DNA of 64,000 bases from Pyrrhosoma nymphula (GCA_963573305.1 OY754334.1:30497614-30561613); one strand, 5' to 3'. Positions 1 to 12,049 are shown, counted from the first letter of the stretch. Numbers and translations are program-made. Notes: generated from the letters alone by a model not told the origin.

Positions 1-527
1 CGCTGGCCAGGTTGCTTTTCCTATACGTTGGTCCCTTTAACTACGCAAAAGTTCAACACGCACTTACTTTTAAGTCCTTTTAATCGTAGCACTTGTTCCA
101 AATCGTGTTGCTCATTAACTACCTACAATTACTTTTGCATTTGGCTGTACATCTATTACTTTCTTAACCCCCTCAGTTGGTTACCGAGTTTACTGTAATG
201 TTGCTTCTTTCAGTCGTAAAAATAATTAAGGTTAATAATCTGAATTAAGATTAATGATCTGAATTAAGTAGATGATCTGAAACGAATTTTCAATGGTTTT
301 ATGTGGACCATGGTGTTATATAACCATTTCATGCCATGTCTTCCAACCGTAAACCTTGAAAGTTAAGGATGAGAACGAATTTGAGGTAGTTTAAGTATCA
401 GATTGACTGATTTGATTAACTGCCAATTGATTAAAAGATTTTTAGGCAGTCCTCAGCGTTGATTCCCGTGTTTCGGGGCCATTTGGTCGTGTTGCGTAAC
501 ACGTCCATTCATGCACTTGTTGAATCA

Positions 528-1570
528 TCTACATCTACAAAATACCCTGCAAGCCACCTCAGGGGTGTGTGGCAGGGGGTGAGTATTCACCAACATGCAT
601 TACACTATACCCTAAAGTTAGTGTAACTACCACTAATTATGCATTAGCATAAGTCGCTAATGCTCGTCACGAAAGCGAAGCCTCACAAGCATGCACTACT
701 ACACTACAGATATTATCACAATGGAGAGAGACCATTGATAAATATAAAAAAAGTATTTTGCAAATACCAAATGGACAGAGGCTCAAGACTTAGGTAGAAA
801 ACATGCACGGCGTGCTGTTAATACTGGGTAACAGATAAGGATAGAAGTATTAGGGAGTACTACTACTACTAAGAGTACCAACACTACCTAACGACAAACC
901 TAGATAAAAGTCTCATTGGCAGCTGTTATGGTCCCTTATCGTTCGTGGGAAAAATGACATTTTAAATCTGTCCGTTCTGCAGTCTTGTTCATTAATTTTA
1001 TTCTCATGATCTGATCTACCGTAGTATGCCGGATTTCGTAAAATATTATCAACGTCGTCAGAGAATAGACCGATTTGGAACTTACATAATAGAATGAGTC
1101 TAAATTTTAATCGACGGTCTGAAATCGTTTCCCATCCCAGTTGCTGCAAAAGGTCAGTAACACTAACGAGATTATCATAACGGCCTTAAACGTATCTCTC
1201 CGATCTTCGCTGCACGCGTTCTAACTCAGTTTCCAAGCCTATCTCATAAGGATCCCAAATACTGGCAGCATATTCTAAGTGGGGTCTAACGAGGTAGAAG
1301 TAGCTGATTTACCTAATTTTGTCGTCGCACTTGCCAAGTATTCTTTTAACAAATCCCAATTTACGATTAGCTTGACCGGTAATTTCTCAAATATGTTTAC
1401 TCCACGAGAGATCATTAGTCAGTGTAACTCCGAGGTATTTAGCCGATTCTAAAGTCTCTAATTTGCTGTTTTTTATGCAATAGCTGTTACAAGGAGCGTT
1501 TTTCCGTTTCCAAAAATTCACAACAACGCATTTTTTCAGGTTTAATTCTAGGGAATCAGGGAATCAATTC
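528..1570 (-). mobile_element. LINE tail, copy A (reverse-transcriptase C-terminus plus 3' UTR)
   Basis: Read on the minus strand from about 1570 down, one frame gives the thumb and C-terminal part of a non-LTR retrotransposon reverse transcriptase: a segment beginning SLELNLKKCVV, then YLGVTLTNDLSWSKH, then RPHLEYAASIWDP, then LGWETISDRRLKFRL. The last part is an open stretch at 913-1149. In-frame stops follow SKHI and DDKIR, so the copy is dead. The 3' UTR runs from about 905 to 528 and ends in a GATGTA-type tail. The endonuclease and catalytic YADD parts are missing, as is usual for 5' truncation. The motifs fit the Jockey/CR1-type group of LINEs; I cannot fix the clade. Copies B and C of the same family are at 34608-35388 and 39957-40735. 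Confidence 0.85.
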
Positions 1571-3527
1571 GTCGCTGTGCCTGCTTTCATGAGGAGGTTC
1601 GAGTTGAAAGACGTAGATGGCTGAAGACGTCTTAGAGGAAAGAGAGAGAGAGAGGAGGGTCCTTGTTTCTTGTGTCGTACTGTCTCGGCCAACAGTCCAA
1701 GTCTCATCCGAGTCGTGATTTACAAGCTCACCGCGCTCGGCACGGCATCAGAGACGTGATCGTCCGCGAATCGTTGGCTCTTACCCAACTGTTATTGAAG
1801 ACGAAGAGAAAAAAAATAACGCTTGCGTTGCAAGTGCGGAAGCGTGTGACAGTTGCACTTCTTCCAAAGCTTAGGTCTCTGGACGAGGAGATTACACATG
1901 CAGAAGCGTGATGTTTGCCACAGAGCGATATCGCTTAAGAAAAAGAGAGAGTCCTGAGAAATAAGTGGTCAGCTGTGAGCTGAGAATCCCAGATGCTTTT
2001 GACCAACGTATCTTACTATCCCTGGAGTGAAGTGAGTTCGTTGGGAACGTGAATTGAAAAACATCAGTAATAATGAGTAATGTTTTTGTCAAATCAATTT
2101 TCCTTGATAATAATACACAGTCGTTGAAACCGGTCTAGTCAATGACTAATTTGTGTCGAATACTACAAAGTATTGTTCTGTTTTAAAAGGCTCATAAACA
2201 CAATATTTTGTTTGCATTTATGTTGAATAAATTTAACTCGCCATTGTGATATGGACTTGAGAAGCAATGCTTCTGCAAAATGCTGCGTCAGGTTTAGAAT
2301 TTCGTCAATTTTTGAGTCTTCTTGACTTACATAGTCTTATGCAGCGACGGTCCAGGATATTCCATCAGCGCATTCCGTATTTTTCTGTATAAGTTTAATG
2401 TGTAGCTGACATATTTGAAGAGGTTTTTGAAGTTTTTTTTGCGTTAAATTGACTTAAGTCACTTCCAATTCATACCTAAACTTTTTGAAACAACAGTTTA
2501 CCACCGGAAGTTTGGTTCTAGTTATGAGGATAAAGTATACCTTCTTCTACAGCCCATTGGGGCGTGAAGTTCTCTTATCAGAACTTCGGGCCCATTTCCA
2601 TTCCCTGTGCCGCCGGTGATTTTCCCCAAAATCACTAAGCTTGTTCTTCATCATTAATCATTAAACCCTATGATAGGTTGACTGCAATCCCTCTATTCTA
2701 TCTTGCCCACTGATAACTCCTTTTGTTCTCTTCTGTTTCATTTACCGTTTCATGTGGCTTGACCTTCTATCATGTTTCTTACGAATTTGTTGGGTCTCAA
2801 GTATGGCCTATCCATCTGGATATTGTCTTCCTGATAGTGCTGCATATTATTTTCTCCTCTTCTATTCTTCTCTACACCACCCTGTTTCTCATCCTGTCCG
2901 TCCATTTTATCTTCAGATTCAGAACTGAGCTTGATATGCCAATTAATGAAACGAAGTGGTTTAGCAATTATGTGTGCGTGTTAAGCGAAATAGCTATTGA
3001 AACCAACAGGCGTTAGGTTAATTTTCTTTAGTTTTTTATTATCTTAACACGCTAACAGACCTTTTTTACTTATTTTGTGCAGTACATTCCAGAGGAATAA
3101 GGAAATATTTTTTTTTTAAGTTTACCACAACGTGACGGATATTCTAAATGAGTACCTATATATTCTTCATTCTCATTGACATCACGTACAAGTGTCTTAA
3201 GGAAATGCATTGCAAGATGAAAGTGCATAATTGTAGGTACTTATGACGGAAAAGTGTGCCATTCAATGTCACCATTAAATATGTTCTCGCGTGCATTGGA
3301 ATAACTCTTTAAAAACGTTTTTAACGCTCAATCAGTCGCTTTTTTCTTCCATCCAAGAGCCCACATCTATTTCTTTCCATTCTCTTCCGCTTTTTCTTCC
3401 CCGGCGCAGAGCTCCTGAGGTCATCCCCCACTCCTGTATGCACCGGACTGCGGACTATGTCTCGGCTGTCTATCTGTCCACGAGTCGTATATGAACTATC
3501 AGCTCATTCCCTTCACCCGAGTTCCTC
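1571..3527. other. No recognised gene; short unassigned frames
   Basis: I recognise nothing here. The longest plausible frame is plus 1663-1911 (82 codons, rich in Arg, Lys and Leu), just after an (AG)n run at about 1640-1653. It has no recognisable domain. A small inverted repeat (GAAGTTCT...AGAACTTC) lies near 2570-2590. Confidence 0.3.
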
Positions 3528-4091
3528 TTAAGGTGGTGGTTCCACCGTAAAATGACTTAAATGTCATTCTATTCATATTCTGTCTACTTGTAGAAAAAGT
3601 TGCCCTCTATCTGATATGAACAACAAAATAATACCTTTCCACGCTATTTTATTCTACAATTGAACTTGAAATTACATGGTGTTCAATGGGGGAATGAGAG
3701 GAAAACTGGGAAAATAGTATTTTCCATAAAATACAAATGTCATTTTCGTGGAAAACTGTCTTTAAGAAGGAAATAATCCAGAGAAATTGAATAAAAATAA
3801 AATACAGGCATCTTACCACCTTATTTTTATAGTTATTGAAGAATTAATGCCGTAATTGAAGTCAAAATGCGGTAATTCGTAGGAAATGGCGCTGCAATCT
3901 GCTCCTATGGCTGGGCAAAAGTGCTAATTTGAAGTACATTCGTGGAATAATCTGTATATTTTGTAGCTTACTTTTGGGTTTCTATAGGTAACGCATTGCA
4001 TCAGTGAAAGCAGGATTTTTTTGAAATAATATAAAAAATGTGAAATTTAGTATTTTTCTTGACTCACCTAGTCGCGGCGGAACCTCCTTAA
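3528..4091 (+). mobile_element. TTAA-flanked short DNA transposon, family 1, copy A
   Basis: The element proper is 3532-4087 (556 bp), flanked by TTAA at 3528-3531 and 4088-4091. It begins GGTGGTGGTTCCACCG and ends CGGCGGAACCTCC, so the termini are imperfect inverted repeats. It has no coding capacity. At least eight relatives lie in this window and all full ones have TTAA or a one-base variant at the ends. Duplication of TTAA is the hallmark of the piggyBac superfamily, so this is probably a non-autonomous piggyBac-like element. That assignment rests on the target site only, because the termini do not start with CCC. Confidence 0.8.
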
Positions 4092-4314
4092 GTTTCTCTA
4101 TCTTCCTCCGCACCCACCTTTTAACGCCTGCAATATTTTTCCTCCCTCCTTGCCCCAAGGTCCATGCCCATCAGTCGTGACGAGCATGCGATGCCAAGCC
4201 CCATATCAAGTTATTCACTGATCAAAACTTCCCTAACCTTTCACTTCTTTTTAACGCCTTGTCATAGTATTCTTGTCCTTACACATGTATCTACGTACTG
4301 CCCTTGCGAGCCGC

Positions 4315-4331
4315 CGATGCACAGTGGGGCA
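4315..4331 (+). mobile_element. Orphan Transib-type terminus
   Basis: CACAGTGGGGC at 4320 follows CGATG. This matches the left terminus of the Transib-type elements at 40157 and 47736, next to a CGNCG-like pentamer with one mismatch. I found no matching right end downstream, so only the terminus is annotated. Confidence 0.4.
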
Positions 4332-5750
4332 AAAAGCGATTCTACGAGGACAAAATTCGATTTTCCAATTATTTAATTGGCTGCTTTTCACAAAACGCAT
4401 TTAACGTAGAACACACCAAAGCACATAAAAACAACACTAATTACTTTTTAGATACAGTAACTTCGTCGTCAGGAGGAGGTAAATTGGTGCCATTTTCAAA
4501 CTTCTGGAATGGCTATTTCTCAGGGAGTCATTTGATGATTCCCATTTCAGGTTGGAATAATGTTAAACAAGGCTGGTTATGGTTATAGGTCTTTATGGTT
4601 CATATACTTAATATCACCATGAGAAAATACTGAAAATAAAATAAACTTCCCTCATGCCCCCTCCTTTTTAAAAAGCATGACCAGTATCAGTTCATGAAAG
4701 AAACAGTTAGGGTTATAAAATACTCATTGCTCCTCATTAGTCACACGCATACTTTTTCAAGTAATACGGACCCTGTAAGGGGTGAGCAAAATGAGCTGAG
4801 TCAACGTGAAAAAACTTCGAAATATACCTGTCTCTAGGCCGGGCCTAGGAAATGTATTTCGTTTCTATTTGTTGTGGAGATATAGTGAAGAGTTAAAATA
4901 ATATCATCCATGCCGCATTGAAACTCTCATGATCTATATTTTTCAAGAAATCTACAGCCTATCGTGTCGCCTCTTGACTCTCCAGATGCTCCCAAAACGA
5001 GATCTTCCATCAGCTTTGTTACTCGTATGTGTTCACCCGCAGCAGTTTTTAACGAAGCGTGCAGCTGTCATTTTTGTATTTTATTTCTCGCATTAAATCA
5101 AGATGGGGCCTAACTACTTTTTGGATTTTTTCAAACTGTATTAAAATTTCATAACGGTTAAACGACTGATTTTTACCCTATGAGAGGTCAAAGAGAGTGC
5201 TCCCTTCGAAAACGCAAAAAACGGTACTTTTTTGTTGTATTCGCGATTAAATATCAGAAGTGTTTTATAAAAAGTGTCAGTGTGTATGGTAAAACGCAAA
5301 ATAAAATAAGCTAAAATTTGTTGTAACTTGCATTCATGTACGTTTTATGGTTCATTTTTTATCGGTGCTCACACTGGAGTCTACATAATTTTTGCACCGA
5401 CAGTAGATCAAAGTAGAGATAGGGCCAAACTAGATCAAAGTAGGATATGTATATCTCTCTCTCACTTTTTTATCCTTCCATACAATTATAATTATCCAAA
5501 AAATTCAAGCATCATCGAAATGTCTTCTTAAAATAGCTAGGAAGACCCGGCAGTATTTTTAACGTGACACCATTACGTGACCTGCCTTTCGTCTGACTCC
5601 TACATTTCGACCTATCTGTCACGGGTGTTCCTACCAGGAGCAGCTATTGCTTTTTCCAGTCCAGCTCTAGGGGTCATTGGAACGCACAAGTCCTTCAACC
5701 GCGTCAAGTTTGTAGTCTAAGGGAAGGACAGCTAAATGCCCTATCCTTAA
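4332..5750. other. No recognised gene
   Basis: AT-rich sequence without a convincing coding region. The short frames at 4304-4588 and 5328-5531 show no domain and probably arise by chance. Confidence 0.3.
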
Positions 5751-5754
5751 ATAT

Positions 5755-5980
5755 GTTGCCACATATTTTATGATAGGACATTATATCATGGCGCTATATT
5801 GCTCTTCCTTCGCGCTCGCCACATATTTTAGGATAGGGCGCATCAGGGCGCTATATAGCACTTCCTTCGCGCACCTCTTTTCAAGTCCAAAAGGTCGTCT
5901 TGAGTATGCGATCGGACCCGACTTCTAAAAACGATTTTCCTGAAGTACATACCTATGTTGCCACATATATTAGGATAATT
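5755..5980 (+). repeat. Short tandem/direct repeat cluster (GCCACATATTTTAGGATAGG)
   Basis: A ~20-bp motif close to GCCACATATTTTAGGATAGG occurs at about 5759, 5818 and 5957. The first two copies belong to a ~60-bp tandem duplication that also carries GGCGCTATATWGC and CTTCCTTCGCGC. Confidence 0.7.
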
Positions 5981-6625
5981 GTCTGCATCTCGCAGGCGTT
6001 GTTCGATATGAATATTTAAAAAAATTATCCATCGCGATATATGTATTTGCTAAAATCAATACTTTCAAAATTTCGCTCGAAAAGTGTCGAACAATCGATG
6101 TTTTACGAGCATCTCTACTACGTGATGCCGGCTTCAGGTAGTTCGAAAATTTGGCGCCGTGTTTTTGGAAGGTACGCGTATCTGCGTCATTCTACCTCTC
6201 ACCCGTGGGATCCATGCCAGCAGCAGCCGCGTGGTCTACCCGCCGCGCCGCCGGTGGAGGAGCCAGCCGGTCGGTGGTCTCTCCCTCTGTGTGTCTGTCT
6301 GTGTTGATCCCGGCCGGCGCGGACTGGGCGCCCCCCCCCCCCCCCCTCCCCCCCCGCCCGTTGCTTGCTTGCTTCCCCCCCCCCCCCCGTTTCCCCCACC
6401 ATGCGACCGATCTCCCGACTGGAAATTTCCACGCCGGCGAACCCACTCCTCCTCCATACCCGCCCACGTTGCCTCCCTCCCTCCCCTACCCCCTTTGCCT
6501 TTGTCCTCTCCCGCGCGCCGCCGGCGAATACTACGCAGGTACGCGCTATATAGCACTTCCTTCGCACACCTCTTTTTCAAGTCCAAAGGCTGGGCGTGCG
6601 ATCGGACCCGACTTTTTAATACGTT
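5847..6625 (+). repeat. GC-rich C-tract island flanked by ~80-bp direct repeats
   Basis: Two ~80-bp direct repeats (about 5847-5935 and 6544-6625) share GCGCTATATAGCACTTCC, TTCAAGTCCAAA and GCGATCGGACCCGACTT. Between them, 6190-6540 is very GC- and CpG-rich with long C runs (6331-6360, 6376-6390), so the minus strand is G-rich enough for quadruplex formation. Overlapping frames exist in several phases on both strands because of composition; none has a domain. It could be a promoter-like island, a host exon/5' UTR, or filler between element ends. TATATA in each direct repeat is a possible TATA box. Confidence 0.55.
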
Positions 6626-6659
6626 GACCGTGGACTGGATTCGCGTCGTTTCGGTTTGA

Positions 6660-7062
6660 CCCCTTTTCCGTTTATCAAAATGGCCCTCGACTGGAATGCG
6701 CTTCTTGGCGGGCTGTGTCTTCCAACTTTCGTCAATTTACGGTTGCAACCCAGGAAATGTTTACCAAAATCATGGAGAATGCTCCGGAGATAGGTCTGTG
6801 AAACTGGGTCTGTTTTTAATGTTTAATGTGTTTCAAATGTTAACGTTTTTTCTTGTGTAAATAAAACTCCCTCCCCCCCTTGAAATTTTTCCCCTTTCCC
6901 CACTTCCCCTACCTCCACTTTCCTAACCTCACTCACCCACCTTCTCTTGTGTATATTACCTTGATTTCCAAATATATGTGCCTGATGATGATGCAGTGCA
7001 TCGAAACCCGGGTCGATTAAAAATTTTTATCTGTGGAAAATTGTAATATCTTAGTTCTTATT
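6660..7062 (+). mobile_element. Penelope-like element 3' terminal region (fragment)
   Basis: A pyrimidine-rich stretch (about 6860-6960) leads into a hammerhead-like motif (6982-7014) and a short AT-rich tail ending near 7062. The tail (ATCTGTGGAAAATTGTAATA) recurs in inverted orientation at 60363-60400 and directly at 60823-60860, so it belongs to a repeat family. The order pyrimidine-rich 3' UTR, ribozyme-like motif, AT tail is also seen in the PLE at 42174-43678, which has coding remnants. No coding sequence is left here. Confidence 0.5.
6982..7015 (+). ncRNA. Hammerhead-ribozyme-like motif
   Basis: CTGATGA (6982-6988), one T, a 4-bp stem GATG/CATC with loop CAGTG, GAAA (7003-7006), palindrome CCCGGG, then TC (predicted cleavage after 7014). 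This is the hammerhead core order with a stem III reduced to a self-complementary hexamer. There is one extra base before stem II. Stem I pairing is weak, so activity is uncertain. Confidence 0.5.
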
Positions 7063-7386
7063 CTGTTTTTAATATTGTCTTCCCGACTTCCATATCCTTG
7101 CATTTATCCTCTTTCACTCTTCAGTTGCATTTGATGGTATCTTACTCCACGTAAACCCATGATTTTATCGGTCTACCTCTTCCTCTCACATCATTCTCAC
7201 TTTTGTCATAAATATGTCTAATTATTCGACTCTCATCCGTTATCTCGACTCTGCCAAACCAGCTAAACACACTCCTTTCATGTACGTTCATTCCTGAAAC
7301 ATCCATTCCACATTCTTTCATGACCCACTCATTCCTAACCCTTCTGCGTTTACCTCAAACAGTTCTCAGATACACCGTACCCACTT

Positions 7387-8118
7387 TAGGGTGACCAACT
7401 CTCCCGTATTTCCCGGGATCTCCCGCATTTGACCCTATTATTTCCCTATCCATATCCTATCTCCCTACCCTATCTCCCGGGTCCCGTATTTTCTATCTCT
7501 TTGGGTGAATTTCCCGCGTAATTTTTCGTCAAGCAAAATCATTCAGTTTCAGTAATTTAAATTTTGCGGTCGAAATTCGTTTAAGCGTTTGAGAGCAGAC
7601 GCAATTGATTCTATATCGAGTTTTTTCTATCGATTATCATATATTATTTTCTATATTTCGCTTCGGTAGTGCTACTCACATAATGTTAGTTATTGTTTGT
7701 TCTCAGTTCAAATTTGAAATTTACATGTGAAAGCAAATTCCGTGAATTTTATGATACTTTGTATTCTTACGTGTTTAACAAATTTGATGACACTTTGAAG
7801 TGGACAGATTTTAGGAATTGGAGTAGTATAAAGCTGATCAAATCAGAACTGCAAGTTGCCATGAACTTCACGTATTCTTGCACTGAATTTTTAGAATTTA
7901 CAAAAAGTGATGGCAAACTATTGTTTGAGCCAAAATCTGTTGCAAAATATATTTAGGTCTTCTTAAAGTATAAAATAAATTCTTTTTAATTTGTTTACAA
8001 ACAATGCATTGCTTTTTTTCTTTTTTTGTGCAATTTTGCTGTGTTCTCAATCTCCCTTATACTTAGTCAAGAATATAGAAATCTCCCTTATTTCCTTCAA
8101 AAATAGTTGGTCACCCTA
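7387..8118 (+). mobile_element. hAT-type DNA transposon (732 bp, internally deleted)
   Basis: The termini are TAGGGTGACCAACT and AGTTGGTCACCCTA, perfect inverted repeats of 14 bp. The flanks are ACCCACTT (7379-7386) and ACCCACTG (8119-8126), an 8-bp duplication with one change, as expected for hAT. The 88-codon frame at 7693-7956 (FREFYDTLYSYV, then FRNWSSIKL) resembles the internal part of hAT-like transposases, but the RNase H catalytic core and the C-terminal dimerisation motif are missing. The copy is non-autonomous. Confidence 0.8.
7693..7956 (+). pseudogene. Residual hAT transposase fragment
   Basis: An 88-codon open frame inside the hAT element. It contains KFREFYDTLYSYVFNKF followed by a W-x-DFRNW segment, similar in layout to the stretch between the RNase H halves of arthropod hAT proteins. 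It has no catalytic Asp/Glu set and no zinc-binding motif. The match is from memory of the family and moderate. It could also be a chance frame, but its position inside a TIR element with an 8-bp duplication favours transposase debris. Confidence 0.45.
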
Positions 8119-8226
8119 ACCCACTGTATTTAGCCTTCATTTATGCTTGCCCAAGTTTATATGCCAATTCAATTAAGTGTGGAGGAGTAGGTACACTTCT
8201 GTAGGCCTGCTGCATTTTTAACTTAT

Positions 8227-8780
8227 TTAAGGTAGTTTGTGCGAGATAACACTTCACCTAGAATTTGATGAATTTGAATGAATCATTTTAAAGAAAAAAA
8301 ACTCATCTTTCCTAATATCGAAGTATTAACCCCTTGCCGAACTACTTTTTGAGCCATTTACTTAAAAATATGAGCTGTTTTAAGTGAGATAGGTTACGGG
8401 AGTGGGATGCAGAGGAGAATATTGAACAAAATAAGAATTTCTAACGCCTAGATTTCGTCCAAAATTAACGGTGTGTTGTTTGTATGTTTTCTATACAATT
8501 TACAAAAGTAATAAATTACTCAGCGCAGTAATGTTTGCAGAATCGCAAAAAAACATTTGTTATGAAGACGTTTTCACTGTACGGCTTTAAAAAATAAGTC
8601 AAGCTAGAGAATTATGTGGATATAATTATTTAATTACTGAAAAGTTTTGTCACTATATTTTTGCGCCATTAATATTAAAATATTTACTTCATACTTCGTA
8701 CAGACGCTGAAATTAAAAAAATAAAATTAAAATATGGTCTCCGTTATGACTAGGGCAGTATCTCGCTCTAACTACCTTAA
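8227..8780 (+). mobile_element. TTAA-flanked short DNA transposon, family 2, copy a
   Basis: The element 8231-8776 (546 bp) lies between TTAA sites at 8227-8230 and 8777-8780. It starts GGTAGTTTGTGCGAGAT and ends ATCTCGCTCTAACTACC. An inner landmark near the right end is TATGACTAGGG. It is non-coding. Relatives lie at 12794, 19453, 33585 (inverted), 43815 (right end only) and 51681. Confidence 0.8.
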
Positions 8781-9483
8781 GCAAACATCCATTCCTCGAT
8801 ATGCTTCATATAATACCAACGACATTCCTTACAGAATTCGCGTGCCTTTGAATCTCTTCATCTTTCCCTCCCATCTTTTACAAACATTTGGCCAAGGTGC
8901 AGTAATTCATCCACTTGGTCAATTATATCACCTTTCACCCCCATAGTACAATCATTCGTTATAAAAAGCGATGTGGAATTTACAACATGTATAAATTTAA
9001 GTTTTAAACGGAGGTGTTATTCGTCTTGTAAAATATTCGGTTGGAACTGAAAATTAACGATCACGGACGATGTTTTCCGATGCGAATTCCAGTCGATGGC
9101 CGATTGCAAACGGAAATCGTTTTTATGTATCCAAATTGCAAATAGAAGTTGAGGCCAATCGTAACCCTGTCTAAACCCTGCAGGGAGCATTAAAAAAAAG
9201 CGTTTAAACTCCCACGGCAAAAAGTATCTTGAAAATACTGCTGGAATGTGAAATTAATGGAATAAGTTACCGAGATTGCCTAGGATTGAATGAATAAGAC
9301 TAATAAAGAGGGGATTTAAAATGAAGATTTGCGTGGGAATACATATTCCGTCCAGCTGACTGGAGAATTGGAGTGCTGCAGCTGCTGAAATAGAAGCCTC
9401 GAGTAGGTTGCTGAATATGATGTAAGAGACTGATTCATGCAATTAACATTGTGCAATTAACTTATTTTCTTTACGAAAAACTT

Positions 9484-9653
9484 AGCTTTTTATTTTTCAC
9501 ACCATAATATATTAGCGACCATGGTTTCTGCTATTGATTGCCATTATCAAGGTCAATGGAAGTGAACAACCTTCAACAATGTACTACCTTGATAATGGCA
9601 GTGAATTGCTGAAACCAAGGTCAGTATTAATTATGGCGTGGAAAATACTAAGC
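9484..9653. repeat. Inverted repeat carrying two outward hammerhead-like motifs
   Basis: Arms of ~69 bp (9484-9552 and 9587-9653) around a ~34-bp centre. Each arm holds a diverged ribozyme-like motif: minus strand GAAACCATGGTCG near 9517-9530 and plus strand GAAACCAAGGTC at about 9611-9622, each preceded by a TTGATAATGGC box where CTGATGATGGC is expected. Other copies of this arrangement (38861, 44883, 57275) suggest a minimal Penelope-like terminal remnant. Confidence 0.6.
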
Positions 9654-9712
9654 TATCGTTTTTTTAATGAGATTATGATGTGTATAATACAGAAACATCA
9701 GCCAGGGTGTCC

Positions 9713-11072
9713 GGCGACCTGGAAAACCTTGAAAACCGGGAAAACTCAGGGAAATATTTTGTTCTGGAAAACTCAGGGAAAACTCAGGGAATTTTTGTAT
9801 TTTTCCGAAAAACCCTGGAAAATGCATGGCAGCCGATTTCTATTAAGGCAGAGAGAGAGGTTTAACCTGCGCCTTTGCTTGCATTATACTCGGCTCAGCG
9901 TAGCCTTCCGCTCCCTGTTCATTTAATACTCTTTTCATAGTTCGTCACCCCACCCCACTCTCCCTATGCGCAGTTTAAGGGGCCGATTGCAAAACAAGGC
10001 AAATTCCACACGGAATAATTCCCATGTAAAATGGCCACTACGAATGGAATCGGAATTGATGCCGAAATCTGTCACCGGAAACAGAATTTCACGCGGAAAT
10101 CAAGATTCTGTTCGAAGAGCCGTACGAATGGAATTCTTGGTGTGGCCAAATTTTCGAGAAATCTAAACGTCTGAGCATGCGCAGTGGCATTTCCCGCATT
10201 ATACGAAAACCATTCGGCCGGCAACCTAAATGGATAATTGGGTATTTTTATATATGTAATTGATAATCCTTTCCAAATAATCTCCACCCTCCTCGTTTTA
10301 ATGTTTGCAGAATAGTTTTTGAAGGAGCGGAAATACATTTTGCGGTCACTGCATATGGAAATCACGGCCCTCGGGTTCGTAGTCGACAGGGCCACTGTAC
10401 AGGGTCAATCCAACCTAATTAAAATTCGTGAATTGTCCAACAAATACAATTTTGTTTTACATAATTGAATGCTTTTGGGCGTTAGATCCGTACCTATCAC
10501 AAAGCAATTAATTCAGTTTCCGAAATGTTCATGTAAAGTACAGCGAAGCCTTTTGGGAGAAGAGGAAAGGTACCAAGGCCTCGAGATAAAAAGAATAAGA
10601 AAGAGGTATATACTGCAAAAGTTTCAAGAGCTGCAAACCAAAATAACGTAATTTCTTGAAAAGCCGAGAAATTTGTTGCTGAAATTGAATCGGAAATGCA
10701 CTCATTGAAAAATGTCTCACCAGTTTCTTTTATTTACATGTTCTTTATCAAACTAGTCTGAATCTACTTTATTGTGTTCAAATTGCACCTGACTCAGAAT
10801 TTTGTTGTCAGTTAACCGTTTTTGTTCATTTGTTGGTTGAAATAAAACCCGTAATACTCCACATTCCTTGTATACTCTTACGTTTTTAACTCAAAGTAGG
10901 GACCGAAATTTTTAGTTTTTTCATGTTGGCAAAACTATGCCAATTTTTTTAGAAATTCATTAAAAATATGTTATAAGCAAAGTGCAGCAAGACCCTGGAA
11001 AATGCAAAACATTTGCCTGGAAAACCTGGAAAACTCAGGGAAAAAAGAAATTGAGATTCACCGGACACCCTG
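9713..11072 (+). mobile_element. TIR transposon with CAGGGTGTCCGG ends (1360 bp)
   Basis: The left end CAGGGTGTCCGG (9713) and right end CCGGACACCCTG (11061-11072) are a perfect 12-bp TIR. Just inside both ends are diverged repeats of CTGGAAAACCTTGAAAA and GGAAAACTCAGGG. TCAGC abuts both sides (9708-9712 and 11073-11077), a 5-bp duplication or the remains of a longer one. The termini resemble those of hAT-like short elements common in insects. The interior has no recognisable transposase; a frame at 10469-10651 is unassigned. Confidence 0.7.
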
Positions 11073-12049
11073 TCAGCGCTTTGTATTCCCTGTATAGCGC
11101 TGCTCACTTTGCAACAAAAGAGTTTGCAGTTGCTTTCCTTTTGTTTCAGACCCTGCGCACTTCAGGGCAGATGGGGAACATTGTTGATATGCGCTGGAGT
11201 GCGCTCGGAAAAAAGTTCGATAATCGCCTCCGCGGTTATTGGTGTTATCTCTTTATTTTTTAATGTGGGCGTCAGAAATAATTCAGTTTTTTATCGTTAT
11301 GCCGTCAAAAGATTTCCCGTAAAAGCATGGAGTTTAGACGAATTTTTGAAATATAATTTCTTCTTTAATTCGACCTCGACTATTGTGTGCCCACAAGACA
11401 AGACATTCCACATTCTTTCATGAGCAGACTGAAGTGGATAATATGGCATCATAAAAATGTCCACTTACGGTCGTCGGTAGATATATATTTTTCGACATGA
11501 ACTTTTGATTGAAAAACCAAGGGCGCTTTTCATAAAATGTGCTGAAGTTAGCGCACATCGGAACATGTGAGCGCACTGAAGCGCGCACAAACGACGTTGA
11601 ATTATACGATGTGCGCTGGGGAAATGTTTTTTTTTTTACCTTTCGGTAGGTAGCATTCTGTGGTTGTACAGCAGTCAAGGCCGAATGTTTTGTGTTAAGT
11701 TGTTGAATTCGTGCGAAGTAAATATTTTTAAAACGTAATCCTTTTATCACAGAGTAATTAAAAACCTCGTAATATGTTCGTTTAACGCCTTTGCTGAAAA
11801 TCAGCAAACTTGACAACAATCACGGATGCCATTATCGACGTTATTTTGTTGTTTAGCGCGCTTCAACTTTGCTCCCGACCTGTTTCGAAGTGCTCAGTTC
11901 CTAATGCTCAGGGTCTGTGACGAATGGAAGGCAAGTGTGCTGTTGTGTTGCGAAGTGATCATCGCACTATAGAGCGAATGGAGCGCTCCCAATGAGTACG
12001 CAACCCGTATTCCACGAAGTATCGATCTCCAAATTCGACCTCGGGCCTT

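Larger units (their letters stand above)
7073..8215 (-). mobile_element. LINE 3' coding tail, interrupted by a hAT element
   Basis: The minus strand of 7073-7378, continued at 8127-8215, reads as the C-terminal tail of a LINE polyprotein: a WFGRVE-like motif, RIIRHIYDK, then RGRGRPIKSW. This region follows the reverse transcriptase in many arthropod LINEs. It has stops and no upstream RT. The hAT element at 7387-8118 splits it, and the two halves rejoin once one copy of the 8-bp duplication is removed. Confidence 0.6.

Noticed and set aside
1..527. Possible gene at the left edge
   Set aside because: Only a short near-tandem repeat of ATCTGAATTAAG (about 237-280) is visible; no coding signal.
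6151..6659. Long overlapping Pro/Arg/Gly-rich frames on both strands
   Set aside because: They occur in several phases at once in a CpG-rich, C-tract region, so they reflect composition. No phase has a domain.
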